From assembly GCA_050084515.1 (NCBI GenBank), contig CM114274.1, forward strand, positions 13,640,001 to 13,704,000: a stretch of DNA of 64,000 nt, read 5' to 3'. Both the position numbers and the translations under genes were made by a program. How positions within the stretch are numbered: the stretch's first letter is position 1; every line of letters starts with the position of its first letter. The notes beneath the pieces are model-generated. The model did no database searches. It saw nothing but the letters and a program-made list of their open reading frames with translations, and was not told where the DNA came from. This stretch comes from Blasia pusilla (Eukaryota; Marchantiophyta; Marchantiopsida; Blasiales). Below are positions 31,600 through 43,945 of the stretch, piece by piece.

Positions 31600-34500
31600 T
31601 AGTGGACGCTTGCCATAGTGTGAAGGAGGATGTGCACGCATACGAGGATTCTACCAATGTGACCATTTTCAATGGTATGGTCATACAAATGCCATGTGTT
31701 TTTAGCCTACACCATGAGTTACGCCCAGACTAAGGGTGAGAAAGGGCACCAAAGCCAGTTGGGCCTAGAGATCGTGCGATAGGTGGTCCGAGAGTCCCAA
31801 GAGGTTGTGCGCTAGGTGGTGCATAGGGCCGGCATGGCGGGCTAGAGGTGGGCTCCAAGCCCGCCCTCAGCCCTGTGCAAGCCCTGAGCTCGCTCGGCAC
31901 AGGCCGTGAGCCCGTCCCCAGCTCATCATGTGGGCTCTGTATAGGCCTGAGCCCGCCCTACGCGTGTACCATGAGCTCTACGACGGATGCGGGCTCTGTC
32001 AGCCCAGGTCTACGCGGCGGGCTTTGGGACAAGCTCGTGTGTGGGCCAGGCATGTTCGAAGACTTATCCGTTTTCGTGCAATCTTCACGTCTATGGTGGA
32101 CCAACTTGGTGCCACACAAGGTATTGCAGAGGATGTATACAAGACTGGAACACCCCTCCGATTGGTTGGTGGATTTTATTATGGATCTTGGTCGTCAATT
32201 ATAAGCAATGAGGCACGATGATCAATCATCGTTGACTATCGTCTACAGAATTGGCAAGCCTCATGCAGCCTTTCCCAATTTTTTGAGTTTTTGGGCTTCG
32301 TGTGCATATAAGGAGGCCCGTTCTAGCTTGGTTCGGATGACCAGAAACACCGATTGGTGAAACCCAACGCCGATGAGCAAGAGAAGGCCATGGGATTTCT
32401 CACAAGAATGACGGTTGTACCATCACTATCAAAAGCATCCCGATATCCTGTCTTGGGTAAGGCGATAGACCTGAATTATGTGACATGGATTAACTCCTTA
32501 AGAGTCCTTGAGCAACGTCAAATGAGGATCGATAGGACCTCGAGCCCACTTATTCCATGACAATGATCCAAATCGTTGAAACAAACAGATGAATAATGTC
32601 TTTGTTAAGCTGAAATTCGCACCCGGAGTTGGGAAACACCATTAGTATTGGTATAAGGACATCTCTATAGCATTCGATAAATCAGAAGAAACGAGATAGA
32701 ATGATAGAACCATTGAAGTTGAGATCAAGCTTACGTGTGCGCTGGTATAGTGTGTTCCCTCAATCTCCAGAGCTCTAGAAGAGCTCAACAGTGTTCTCTG
32801 GTTTTTTTCTGAGACAATCACTGGGAAGAAAATGGAGCTCACAAGAGGCTCGGGAAGGAGGTGTGGTGTGGCTGGTCGCAGAGATAACATAAGAAAGGGC
32901 GACTGTTAAGTTCAGACACAAAACACCAGGTCTGGCAGAGGAGTTTCTTCGTTGTTTGCCCAAAAAGTCACTATGAAAGGAGACAGGGCACTGACTGTAT
33001 TTGAAATTCTCTCATCTCGGAACAGGACATTTATTGAAGAGGTGTGGCGCTCGTTTTTTGGACCTGAGAATTGATATAGCTGGACACCGGGACAGCAGGG
33101 TTGAGTGTAGAGACAGCTGAATTTTGTGTGGGGTGAGGTTGGGTGGATTACGGCTTTCATTGTCCGCAGCAGCAGCAGTTGGTCCTGGTGGTAACTTTTG
33201 GATTGGTGCCTCCTGCTGGGAAGCGTTCAATCTAGGCCCGATTGAAATAGCTGCTGTGAGACGTTGTGTGCATGGCATTTCCTGGAATGCGGCTAGTCCA
33301 AGAGGTGTAGCTTAATTCGGAGGTGTGAAGGAATAGAGGTTTACACAGTACTACAGATGAATTGATGGCGCTGCCAAGGAGTGAGTGCTCGGTTTATACC
33401 TCCTTGACTTATCCTTTCCTGCCAATGCCACAGCTAGCAAGTCCTGTAAATCAAACCGCCGCATTGGACTGCCATATTTCGCGAGCAATACTAGCTAGAT
33501 GCTAGTCGCTCAGATTCCTGTGATACTTTAAAGATACTTCAGAAATTTTGAAACTCGACCGAAGCTGAGTGGCGTGGAAGAGAGACGAACCCCAAGTGAT
33601 CCAGGTCCCACAGCTCAATCTCATTCGCTCTCAGTTGGTGCAATTTTGAGGTTGATACTGACTTAATTAGAGAGACACTTCAAATAATTTTAAAAACTAC
33701 TGGAATACAATCTTCGAGGAAATCTCGAAGACTCACCTACGTGGATTAAGCAAGCTTCTGGTTACCATATTAGTATATGTAATACCTACTGAAAATGCGA
33801 GAGTAATAGGGGCTCCATTGAAGATAGAAAAGCTTGTTCTTACACAACCAACACATTGTGGTACACCTCATTGCATGCGAAGTAGGAAGAAGTTTGTGAG
33901 GAGTCTCGTAACAGATCTTATCAATGAAGGCGTGAATGAGCAGAAGAGATTACACTGAAACTAGGTTATCACACTAACTTTTCCAGAAGATTTTCCCCTT
34001 CTCCAAACTGAAATAGTCTCTAACCAGGACCCGGGGCATATACACCCAAGGCTGAGTCACCCATTACTCAACAGGTAAAGAGTCTGAATCCAGGATTGTG
34101 GCAGGCGCTAGTTGATGAGTAATTTCCATCTCTAGTAATATGTGAATTGTGGGGTCAAAGTTTTCAAGGTCAGCATATGTGACATTAATATTTGGATTCG
34201 ACAGGAAAATTTGGGCAGCCTTCATCATCTTGCTTTACGTGGTGCAGAGCAGATTTTGTCATACAAATCTGATGCATTTCGTGGCTGGATACGCTTTGCG
34301 CTGTCTCCATCGCTTTCTTTCTCTCTCTCTACATCTAATGGTTTCGCTCGGCAACTTCTCTCAGCAGTCTGGACTCTGGAGCGAAGCCAACGGAGAGCGA
34401 GCGGGACATTAGAATGAGAGAGAGAAAAGAGAGAGGGAGAGACTCGGACGCTCAGAACACGAGACACTGAGCAGACCGGCTGATCCTGTCAAACACGCAC

Positions 34501-35210
34501 TGAGAAAAACACAAGTCCGGGCTTTAGTTCACTGTCAATATCGAGCGACAACAACCACAGGTTTTCAGCGGCTGCAAGGGAGTTTTTGCATTCTTCTTCT
34601 GATTCGCTGGTAGTAGATATAGTGCCTCCACCATCAGCCTAGTTAGTGAGTGAGTATAACTTCGTCCATCAGGAGCTTCTTCTCTGGTTACCTGAAGGTG
34701 CCAACTAGATACACCCTTATCTACTTAAGGCGCTATGCAGCTTCCCGTATTCCTGCGGTGTCATCGACAGTCCTCTTGCTATTTTCCGTTCCAGGTCACG
34801 GGGTGCACCTTTTGTGATGGTGGAAGCTTGAATGTGTGCGAAATAGTGGTGAAATTCTGAGGACGACTTGCTTCTGGAGCTCTTGAAGCTGGTAGGTGTT
34901 CCGGGCCCTCCGTCCTGCAGGTCAAAGATAGACGGCGATTGAGGTAATTGAGAGCGAAATCAATATCAGCAAGAAGTACATTGCGGGAAGGAATTGAAAT
35001 TGGAGTGCACATGGACAAATCGGAGGTGTATTTTCTCAGACAGGGAATCTCTATCTCGAATTCTTCAACAGCTCTTCCTATGGTCGTTAAAAAACGCAAG
35101 AAATGAAACAAAAAATGGAGGAGACAACGTACCGCCAAAAACACGAGGTCTCTCAGAGACGAAACGCAAGGAGAAATCGCAAAATGGACTGCGATTCAGG
35201 GTATTCACAA
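31600..35210. other. No gene recognised
   Basis: Moderately GC-balanced sequence with several short open frames on both strands, including plus 31848-32204, minus 33012-33278 and minus 34779-35144. None shows a known motif. 31840-32010 is a GC-rich stretch with repeated GAGCCCGCCC-like words. A CT tract lies at 34319-34330. An unannotated spliced gene is possible but not supported. Confidence 0.3.
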
Positions 35211-35352
35211 ATTGCAACACGACACTTAGCTAGCTCTTAGACCGAAACGCGAGCGGTAAATGGGTGAGCGCATAAATCACAGATTGAAACGACACTTAGG
35301 TAGCTCTCAGACCGAAATGCGAGCCGTAAATTGATGAGCGCATAAACTCACG
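35211..35352. repeat. 70-bp tandem duplication
   Basis: Units start at about 35211 and 35283 (anchor GACACTTAG at 35221 and 35291), with roughly 90 percent identity by eye. Confidence 0.85.
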
Positions 35353-36621
35353 AGCACATGGAGTAAGACTAAGACAGCAAGAGTGTCCGTACATGGAGAA
35401 CGATACAAATTCAACGGTCTTCGTATGTCAATTCTCAATGAGTTTGAGATTGGAAGGAACCAAGTCAATTCATGAATTTGAGATGGGAAGGAACCAAGTC
35501 AATTCATACTTGTGTATTAGAGATACGACTTTTGTCTATATTAGACCTGAGACTTTTTTTTATTTTCAAACATGTAAATTGGATTGTGTCAAGATTAATA
35601 TGTGTAATATTATAATGTCTTTTCTTTTGGGTTATACATTAGTTTTTCGAGTATTTTTTTTTCCCCATGCATTGCAGAGATACCTTGTCTACACTAGATA
35701 CCTTGTTTACACTATTACAAGAGAGTGCCTTCTTGATTTGCAAACACTTGAGGAGAGTGCCTTTTTTATTTGCAAACACTTCTATGTTTGACATGTGACA
35801 ACTCGACACCAAAAAATGTTTCATATAATATGGAAAAAAAAAAAATTTGAATTTATATGCAACCTAGTAATCTTTTTCCTTCACAAACTAGTTTTTCAAA
35901 CATTTTTTTATTTTTTTACTATACAAGACATTTTACTAGTGGATACTAGTAGAATTTCCACCATATAAACAAAAAGAATTGCCGTCCATCGACACCAACA
36001 TGACATTGCATCGGTCTAGGGTATATAGTATCTATAGGAAGTTAGGTCACACGAAACTTAGCCGCATGGATTGGAGCTGAGTTTTATCGGAGGAAGTCAA
36101 GTCATACAAAACTTAGCCGCATGGATTGAGTAGCAGTTTTTAAGACCCTTCGACCCCGCATGGATATATGAACAAGCTCAAAAGAAAAATGGATCAAAAC
36201 CACTCCCACATGTAAAGGCGTAAAAAGGACTAATGGATGCTAATACCCACAATGACATAAGAAAGAGAATACAACCAAAAACTGAAATGTTTCCTATTTA
36301 TGGGACGTTGACATGTGTGTTTTTAAAGCTCTTCTATTGTTTACACCTATCGTTATGGGAACTCTATCATTGTTAATGAATGTTATTTAAAAATAATTAA
36401 ATTAAAGGGAAAATCGGGACTAATCAACTTGCACACTTTTTTTTCAAATAAAACATAAAATGGAACACGGGTGATAAAAGAGAAGGTATTCGTTAGAGAA
36501 GACGAAGAAAAACAAACGTACAACGTGACGAACGGGAATTAATTCCTCTAAGATTTTACCAAGTAAAGTAGGTCGAGACCAAACCATGCAACCTTACATG
36601 TTCTAGCCCCAGCAAATCGAA

Positions 36622-37317
36622 GGGGTTCCGTGTTCTCGTTGGGAGCACACCATGAGAAGCTTTCGATGTCTAAACCCAGGGGTTCCGCAACGTTTGGCTG
36701 AAAACGATAGCTTTGCAATGAAGTCAAGAAATCCACGGGTTTTACTCTCCTTGCTGCGAGATACTTTGACAAGCTTGTCTAACTTAAGACCGAGGAGTTC
36801 CACAAAAGAATTCGTGAACGCAATAGCTCTGCACTCAAGGCCAAAATCCACGGTTCTTAATCTTCTTGGTAGGAGCACACCATGACAACATTGTCGAGGT
36901 CTAGACCGAGCAGGTCCACTACAAATATGGTGCACACAGAAAGTACTTCTGCACTCGAATCTAGAAATACACGGGTTCTTGTCCTCTCGCTACGCGAACA
37001 CCATGACAAACAATCTAGACCGAAAAGTTCCACTTAAAATATCGTGCACACAATGACATTCTATAATACTGGAAGCAAGAAATCCAAGGGTTTTAATCTT
37101 CTAGCTGCATACGATGACAAGCTTGTCGCAGTCTGGACCGAGGACTTCCACAACAGCTATCTTGAACACGATAGCTCTGCATTCGAAACAAGGAATCCAC
37201 ATTTAACTCTTCTTTCCGGAAGAACACCATGACAGCCTTGTGTGCAGCTCTACTCCAAGGAGTCCCACAAAGGGTGCCTTGAACATGGGTGCTTTGCATC
37301 CTTCGCAAGAAATCCAC
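36622..37317. repeat. Tandem minisatellite, about 115 bp x 6
   Basis: Unit starts at 36622, 36736, 36851, 36972, 37087 and 37200, ending near 37317 (periods 113-121 bp). Shared blocks are CCACGGGTT, ACACCATGACAAGC, CTAGACCGAG, AGTTCCACAA and GCTCTGCACTCG. The units are diverged. The open frames on both strands are products of the repeat and not genes. Confidence 0.85.
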
Positions 37318-37329
37318 AGGAAGTTTTTT

Positions 37330-39095
37330 TCTTTTCTTCTCCTCCTTTACAGATAAGACGCTCAGCGTGAAGGTTCTGAAGCAGTTAAGACAATGTTTTA
37401 GTTGACCCTGTCACCCGAACGAGCTTGGCCGTGGACCTGGAAAATGAGAACGGACGTCGAAGTAAGAAAACGAGAAATCGCCGAGCGAGGTCAGAAAAAC
37501 ACGTCGGTCTCAGTACATACGCGCGTATCAAGAAGCACAGTTTCCTTCTTATTAGCCCCAGAATTAGACCAAAGTGATCAAAGTCCGCTAGCAGAGAAAC
37601 GGCATCCCGCTAAGCTGGGATCCAACAACCAAAAACAATTCGTTCGTGGGGAGAGTAGACTAGGTATACACCATCGAAATTCGAAATTTTCTCTTGCAGT
37701 CTGGAAGCTATGCTAAGGGCCTTGCGTGGAGGGCAATTCCTGCATGAAAAGGTGTTTCCCAACTTCTCCGTATGATAGTTCTATAGTGTATGACATCATT
37801 CCTCCACCTCGAAATCAGGACTGCTAACTACTGCGGACGGAAACTACTCTTTCCGATTCCCACGCACGTTGTGTCCTTGAGATAATTCTTGCACCCATTC
37901 TGAAAGACTTCCTCGGGCAAGTTGGAACCCCGACTACTCACGTGTTCTGTGCAGGCTGGGACCGTCCCACCATAATAGTAGTACGGGATTTAAGCTCGCT
38001 GCTTCCTGGGGAGTATGTTCATAATCTTATGCACCCGAATAAAGTTAGTAGCATGTACTGCGGGAGGATATCGTTCCTACGTTGGTACCTGCCCACAATG
38101 CCGCAGTCAACTCGAGCTTTCTCTTTGGCGTCCAATGCCTCATTCTATCACAACAGTCATCGCATAACAGCCAGCCGAAAGAAATCAGCAAAAATCCTTC
38201 TCCCGTGGGAATGTATCAACACATTGGTACGTCCACTCCGTCCTCCAAACTAACGTCTGGCAGCTTCGTAGATCCTGTAGAGAGAGAGAGTTCATTCATG
38301 GAACCCGTGGAGAGTTCATTGCATCCAGCCCATATTCTATGGCGCGGCGAGTGGCATCTCTTCGCCCATACTGGTGAGGTGAGTCTGCGCCACTGGGGTC
38401 TACACGAGAAGGAGCACACCGGACGCGCATATGCGCTAGCTACGGAATTCTAAACCAATCTACCCCACGCTCTCCAGCCTTCAACCGAAGGTGTTCTTCT
38501 TCCCATTCGCTGCATTTTAGGATTGCGTTCCTGTATTCAGAAATGGGTTGTCATCATCTGTGTTGGAGGCCAAGGGGTCTCCAGATGCTTAGTTTTGCAT
38601 CTCAACCAAGCTAATGGATTTTTCGACGGGTTCATGCTGAGGGAGACGGGCATACGTTGGAGTTCATATTTCCGCTATTGTGGATGATGATTGTAACGGT
38701 ACGGAAGGTGTACTTGACGATTTCTATCCCAAAAATACATGGGACTATTTCTTTCCAAAAATATATGGGATATGGGTTGTAAAAAAAAATTTGAATTTTG
38801 AGAAGCATAAGCACGGGTTATGCATTGTACGGGCATTTTTTATCTATATTGATTAGAGAGTGCAAACATAGGTGATAATAATAAAATATTTTATTAAAAA
38901 ATTGAATTCATATGTAATATCAATAATATTTCTTTGCGAATTATACACTTGTGATTGAAACACCTTATAACTATAACTAATAAAATTATAATAAATTTAA
39001 TAAATAAATCATCTTGAAACGTGAAGAGGAGAACTTACGGCGTACTGCTCGACATTAATAGTTCACATCAATAGTTCACACGTTTTTGAAACCCA
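37330..39095. other. No gene recognised
   Basis: Plus frames 37942-38253 and 38082-38453 overlap each other and match no family. The last 400 bases before the non-LTR element are AT-rich. Confidence 0.3.
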
Positions 39096-39108
39096 CCTTT
39101 CGCTTCCT
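39096..39108. repeat. Target-site duplication, left copy
   Basis: CCTTTCGCTTCCT, identical to 43047-43059. It marks the left edge of the non-LTR element. Confidence 0.85.
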
Positions 39109-42100
39109 AAATGACCGACTTAAATGACCGACTGTAGTACTCAGCGATTTTGGGCGGGGACGGCGGGAGGCATGGACGGGGACGGCGGGAGGAAGGACGG
39201 AGGGCGTAGGGGACGAAAAGAGACGTGCTACATGTCGAAACGGAGAGCGTGACGAGAGCTTCGTTTTGATCCGGACCTTGCTGCATGGCGTGAAGTATTT
39301 TTATTTTTATTCATCTTTTTAGAATTTGGTTCATATTAGGGTTCCAAATGTGAATATTAGGGCTTAGCTTATTTTCATTTGGAGAAATTTCCCAAGGTAA
39401 CGTCCTCTATTCACCCACCCTTCCCCTCCTTTCCCAAGTCCTTTCTTGTTTGTCGTATTTGTCGTATGTGCTTCTCATTTTGGTTCGATTCACGTTTGTA
39501 TTTGTTACCCCTCCCGTACATACACTTTTCTTCTCATCTATTTTATCTCGAAGGGCCCATGATCTTTTCACACTCTTAGCAACTCTACGTATTCATGAGT
39601 TTATTTTTGGGAGGGGGTTGGGACTAGAAGTCCTAGGTGATGTCGGTAGGTGAGAGTTTATGTTAGAGGGAGCATTACCGTGGACGGGAAGAGAGTGGTT
39701 TGCCAGGACCGCTCATTCGAATGGGGATGATAGGACTGTTATTGACGGGGGATTGTCGCACGATTTTATTGGAGGGGGCCATGTCCTCTTCTTGGTGAGT
39801 TGCATCCATGCCTCGACCCGCATCGGCTCCCCAAGTGGGGGACCCGTGGGTCGTCTAGTCGGGATACTAAATGCCCATGTTGTCCCGAATTCTTCACTCG
39901 TTCAGGAATTCGGAACCACTTAGCGGCTAAACATCCTGACTTTGATAGATTTGGATGGGTGGTCCCTCCTGTCGACCATGGATGCTCTCCGGTGCTTCCC
40001 GCATCATCGCCCCCTCCTGAGGCATGGGAGTGGTTGAGGTCCCACCAGGGCAACATTATAGGTCTCTTCGAGACCCGTTTTCCCTGCCCGAGGTTGTTTC
40101 ATAGGATCCCCATGCTATTCGGGGACGACCTCCGCCACGCATTCCTCCTTCCCTCGCTAGGATCGCCCTTGATCCTATGGATGAGCTCTCTTGGTACCTA
40201 CTACTTCTCCTTCCACGATGGTGTCTTCGTTACACTCGGGGGGGAAGGCCGGTCATAGAGAGGTTATAGCACGCCCGAGACGCTTTCGAGGAGGTGATTG
40301 GGAGTCTCTGCAGAGTGAGTTTGTGGCATTCGCCATAGGTAGTAGTTCACCTGGTTTCCGGCGGACGATCCTGGAGCAGCCAGGTTTGCGGCGATGTAGG
40401 ACACGGTGCGAGCCTGTGAGTACTCGCGAGCTGACGTGCTCTTCGCCCGATGGACATGGCTCCTTCTTCACCGTTACCATCGATGCCCTCCGAGGCTACA
40501 TCCTCGCCCAACGGTTGACATTCCAGCTTTTGCACGTGACTTCCACCCGACATGGCTATATGCCTTGACCCGTCCCTCTTTGCACGGGCACTCGGGACGT
40601 TCTCCGAGGATTGCGGCGGAGGTTTGTCGGTATGATGTACGAACACCTTCGTGATTGCTTTCTTCCGAGGACACCGCTAGCGGCTTCTCCAAGTTGCTTC
40701 AGGTTGCCTCTCACCTAGCTCAGGGAGAGTGCCAACAGCAGATGGCCCAAGTATTAGGGGCGGGCGACTTTTGGCGTTGTCAAAGGAGGGTGGTGGTATC
40801 CGTCTGATTGCCATAGGTGAGGTGCTCTTGCGGTTGGTGAGTCGTACTCTCGCTTTGCAATTCCGTGAGGCTTTCGGTCACATCCGAGTCCGCATCGTTT
40901 GGAGTTGCCACGCCACCGGATGTGAGACGGTGGCCTTAGGTTTGAGGGCTTGTCTAGATGTACATCCAGAGTGGGTGGGTCTCCAAGTGGGACGTGGAGA
41001 ACGCCTTCAACTCAAGATCTCGGGCTACTATATTCACAGAGTTGAGGGACGCGGGTGGCCCCCCATGGCGAGCCTCATTCCCTTTGTGCAGGCTTTCTAT
41101 GGGGCCCTTCGGCCCTCTATTTCCACCATGGTCGATTCGAGGAGGAGGTCACGGTCTTGGAGTCCGCCACCGGGACTCGTCGGGGTGACCCTCTGGGTGG
41201 CGCGTTGTTTTCTGTGGCTCATTACCGAGCGGTTCTTTCTACGGTGGAGGCTTTTCCGGGTTGCATGTTCCCTTCGCTGGCAGATGATACTCATATTGTT
41301 GGTCCTGGAGATCTGGTTGTCCCTGCATTCGAGCACTTTTCAGCACAGTTGGCACGTGTCGGCCTGGCGGTGAAGGTGGGGAAGTGCAAGGCTTGGTCTC
41401 CATCAGGCCTACGTGATGATCTACATTTACCCGACGGCTTCTTGCGACCTGTCGGAGGGCTTCGAGTCTTGGGAGTCCCGCTTGGGAGCCAGGACTTTGT
41501 ATCGACTTTTGTGGCAGCGGCTCTTACCGAGGATCTTCTCCACGTTGATGATCTTACAAGGATCGGTGACCCTCAAGTCGCCTTCGGCATTCTCTCTTCT
41601 TGTTTTGCTCGTAGACCTGGTTACCTCACTAGAACTGTCTGGACATCTAGTCACCTTTCTTCCCTATATAGATCCTTTGATAGGAAGCTCATGCAGGTAT
41701 TTGGGGATCTTCTAGGACCCGGCTCCTTAGAGTGCCCCATGGGGGAGTTAGCTCGTAGACAGGCCTCTTGGCCGATTTCTTTTGGTGGAGTAGGTCTTCT
41801 CTCGACCGAGTTAGTGGCGCCCTCCGCTTTTTTAGGGAGTTGGGCCACAGTGGCACCCCTCCTTTGCTCCCGATTTTTGGTTAGAGATAGACCGCTCCTT
41901 CTACACTACGTCTCCCGTGTCGAGGATGGCTCTTTCCCACTTCGTCTTCACTCACTGACTTGTAGAGATTCCCTTGAGTTGAGGCCGGACCCATTCTCCC
42001 CACTTTCTCCTCCTTAGTTACCTCCGGTCGCCTGGGCTCCAATCTTCCTTGATGGAAGCCCACTTTGGCAGTTTTTAGAGGCACTATGTCCGACGGGAAT

Positions 42101-43046
42101 ATCCCCATGGAGGTTAGGGCCGTGATTCGCTCTTGCTCCGGATAGGGGCAGGCTCATGGGTAGGGGCGCCCCTTCTCCAGCTTTCAGATCGCACCACTTA
42201 CCTATACCACGCGATGCGGCTCCGCTTGGGCCTCCCCAACCATCGGTGGTTGGTTTGACACACCGCGAGTGTCGCCGAGCCTGGATCCACTTGGTGTGCA
42301 TTTGGCACGGTGTCCGATTGGGGTGAGAGGATAGCCACTCACGATGCAAAGGCGGGATATCATGTTCGTGATTGCTCGGGAGAGTGGCTTCCATGTGCAG
42401 AGAGAGAGGCACTACTCCATGCGGGATTCCCTCATTCGTGCCGATCTCTACATGACACGTGAGGCCGAGGTGGTTGTGGCGGACGTGGTAGTCACAGATC
42501 CTCACGCGGAGGAAGTCATGCGAGCCCAAGTGGTGGCCCAAGGGCGAATGCTACAAGGAGCGGCGGCGGCGGCGGCGGCAGCGGCGAAGAAGACACATAT
42601 CTACAGTCGACTACACGAGGGACACATCTTCATCCCCCTGGCCATAGAGATGTATGGGGCTATGGGGGAGAGGTTCGACTCGTTCCTTACGGACTGCGCC
42701 CATCATCTCCACTCGAGAAATGGGTTGTCCTTAGCTACTGCGATTTTGTATTGTACGCAACGGGTCTCCATAGCGTTGCAGCGTGCCCAGGCTAAAGGGA
42801 TTTTGCGGCGGGCTCAAGCTGCGGGAGACGCCGGCGCTAGAGGCCCACTTAGTAGTAGTCATAGCTCTCTTGTTGTTGCTGATATTGTCTCTGCTGTTGG
42901 TGAGTTTCGTCGTTAGAGGGGGGAATGCCCCCTTCTTCCTTTTCTGGTCCTGTTGTGGCCTTCAGGTTTTGACTCTTTGAGTCCCCCTCTTTTGTACTTC
43001 CGATGGGTTTTCCATCACTCGTTTTTATCCAAGTACATCGTCGTTT
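39109..43046 (+). mobile_element. Non-LTR retroelement with nuclease-like C-terminus, full length but broken
   Basis: The element is GC-rich against AT-rich flanks and starts with a tandem AAATGACCGACTT duplication (39109-39131). An N-terminal segment (39800-40258) has the finger CPCCPEFFTRSGIRNHLAAKH. The RT begins with LLALSKEGGGIRLIAIGEVL (about 40765), followed by WDVENAFN (catalytic Asp, about 40990), GTRRGDPLGGALFS and FPSLADDTHIVGP (41274-41312, catalytic Asp pair). A 300-codon stretch is then uninterrupted to 42017. The C-terminal part (42344-42916) has ADVVVTDPHA, Lys and FIPLAIEMYG, which fits a PD-(D/E)xK-like nuclease rather than an AP endonuclease. At least three frameshifts in the first half of the RT inactivate it. 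A GCG run encodes eight or more Ala near 42560. It has no poly-A tail. It lies just past the 3' end of the aminotransferase gene. Confidence 0.85.
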
Positions 43047-43059
43047 CCTTTCGCTTCCT
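43047..43059. repeat. Target-site duplication, right copy
   Basis: CCTTTCGCTTCCT, identical to 39096-39108. Confidence 0.85.
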
Positions 43060-43204
43060 GCAATACCGTAACTCTGACTAGTTCTATGGATCACTTGTCG
43101 CGAGTAAGAAGTACTCCTGCCAATGCCTTTAGACGGAGGAAATTTTGGCACGTGATGAACCCACCTTGAAGTGAATACTGTGGACAGGGATTACCATTGT
43201 CATC

Positions 43205-43430
43205 CGTTGACGGACATCGATCGGCTTCCGCGTGGCTGCTAAACTGTGGCTCATTCAGCACGAGACGCAGCTGGAAGCTCCGAGCCACTACTAGGCCTTG
43301 GGACATGTGCAATATTTCTGGACACTTTCAATCGCAGTTATTGGTGTGGCAGTGTCAGTGTCATTGGACACTGCAAATTTAACGTATCTACACTTTTAGT
43401 CCACGATCTGAGACTCCTGTTCGCTGACTT
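43205..43430 (-). pseudogene. Duplicated last exon of the aminotransferase gene, relic
   Basis: The sequence 43205-43430 is a diverged copy of 43858-44075, the last exon and 3' end of the aminotransferase gene. Shared words are ATCGGCT, ACTAGTACGTCTTGG versus ACTAGGCCTTGG, and ACGATCT ... CTC. The reading frame is lost: the block corresponding to YVRVAFCKD is no longer coding. It lies directly 3' of the real exon, between it and the non-LTR insertion, and points to an old local duplication. Confidence 0.65.
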
Positions 43431-43945
43431 TCTCCGTAAGGAACATCCTTCCAATATTGTGGACCAGAAAGCAAATAGTGGCTCCACTTTAAGTTGATGT
43501 GGTAGACACTGTCGACGAAGGCACTCTTCCTAATCCGGACAGTTCAACTGATTCTTTCATCCAGGTAGAAAGATGAAACAGGCAGGTTCAAAATAGCACC
43601 GGACTTGTAAAGTGCAGGTAAGCCTTGCGATGTTCAACGTAGGTGAGATATCATGGACACAAAATAGCTGTGCACCTCCGAATAGCAATCTATGGGATTG
43701 AGAGACCGTGTATGAAGATCGAAGGGAAGCCTTGGGCTACCGTCCGCTCGTTCTTGTGGGAGAGCTAAATGAACCAAAGTGTGTACTGTGCCAAGTTTGT
43801 CTAACACTTTCTTTACTGATTTAAATGTCGTTGTCATCCATTGATAGACAAAAGTACATGGACACATCCATCGGCTCCCTCGTGGATAATTCCTTGCCGA
43901 GCTGAGAATCGTCCACCAGGGAACACGGTTGGGAACTACTAGCCA

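Noticed and set aside
31848-32211. Three overlapping plus-strand ORFs
   Set aside because: They lie over a GC-rich stretch with repeated GAGCCCGCCC-like words and match nothing.
36548-37317. ORFs on both strands over the 115-bp minisatellite
   Set aside because: The frames follow the repeat period, and no protein family fits.
38082-38453. 123-codon plus-strand ORF as a gene
   Set aside because: Overlaps another open frame, has no recognisable domain, and shows no upstream or downstream gene signals.
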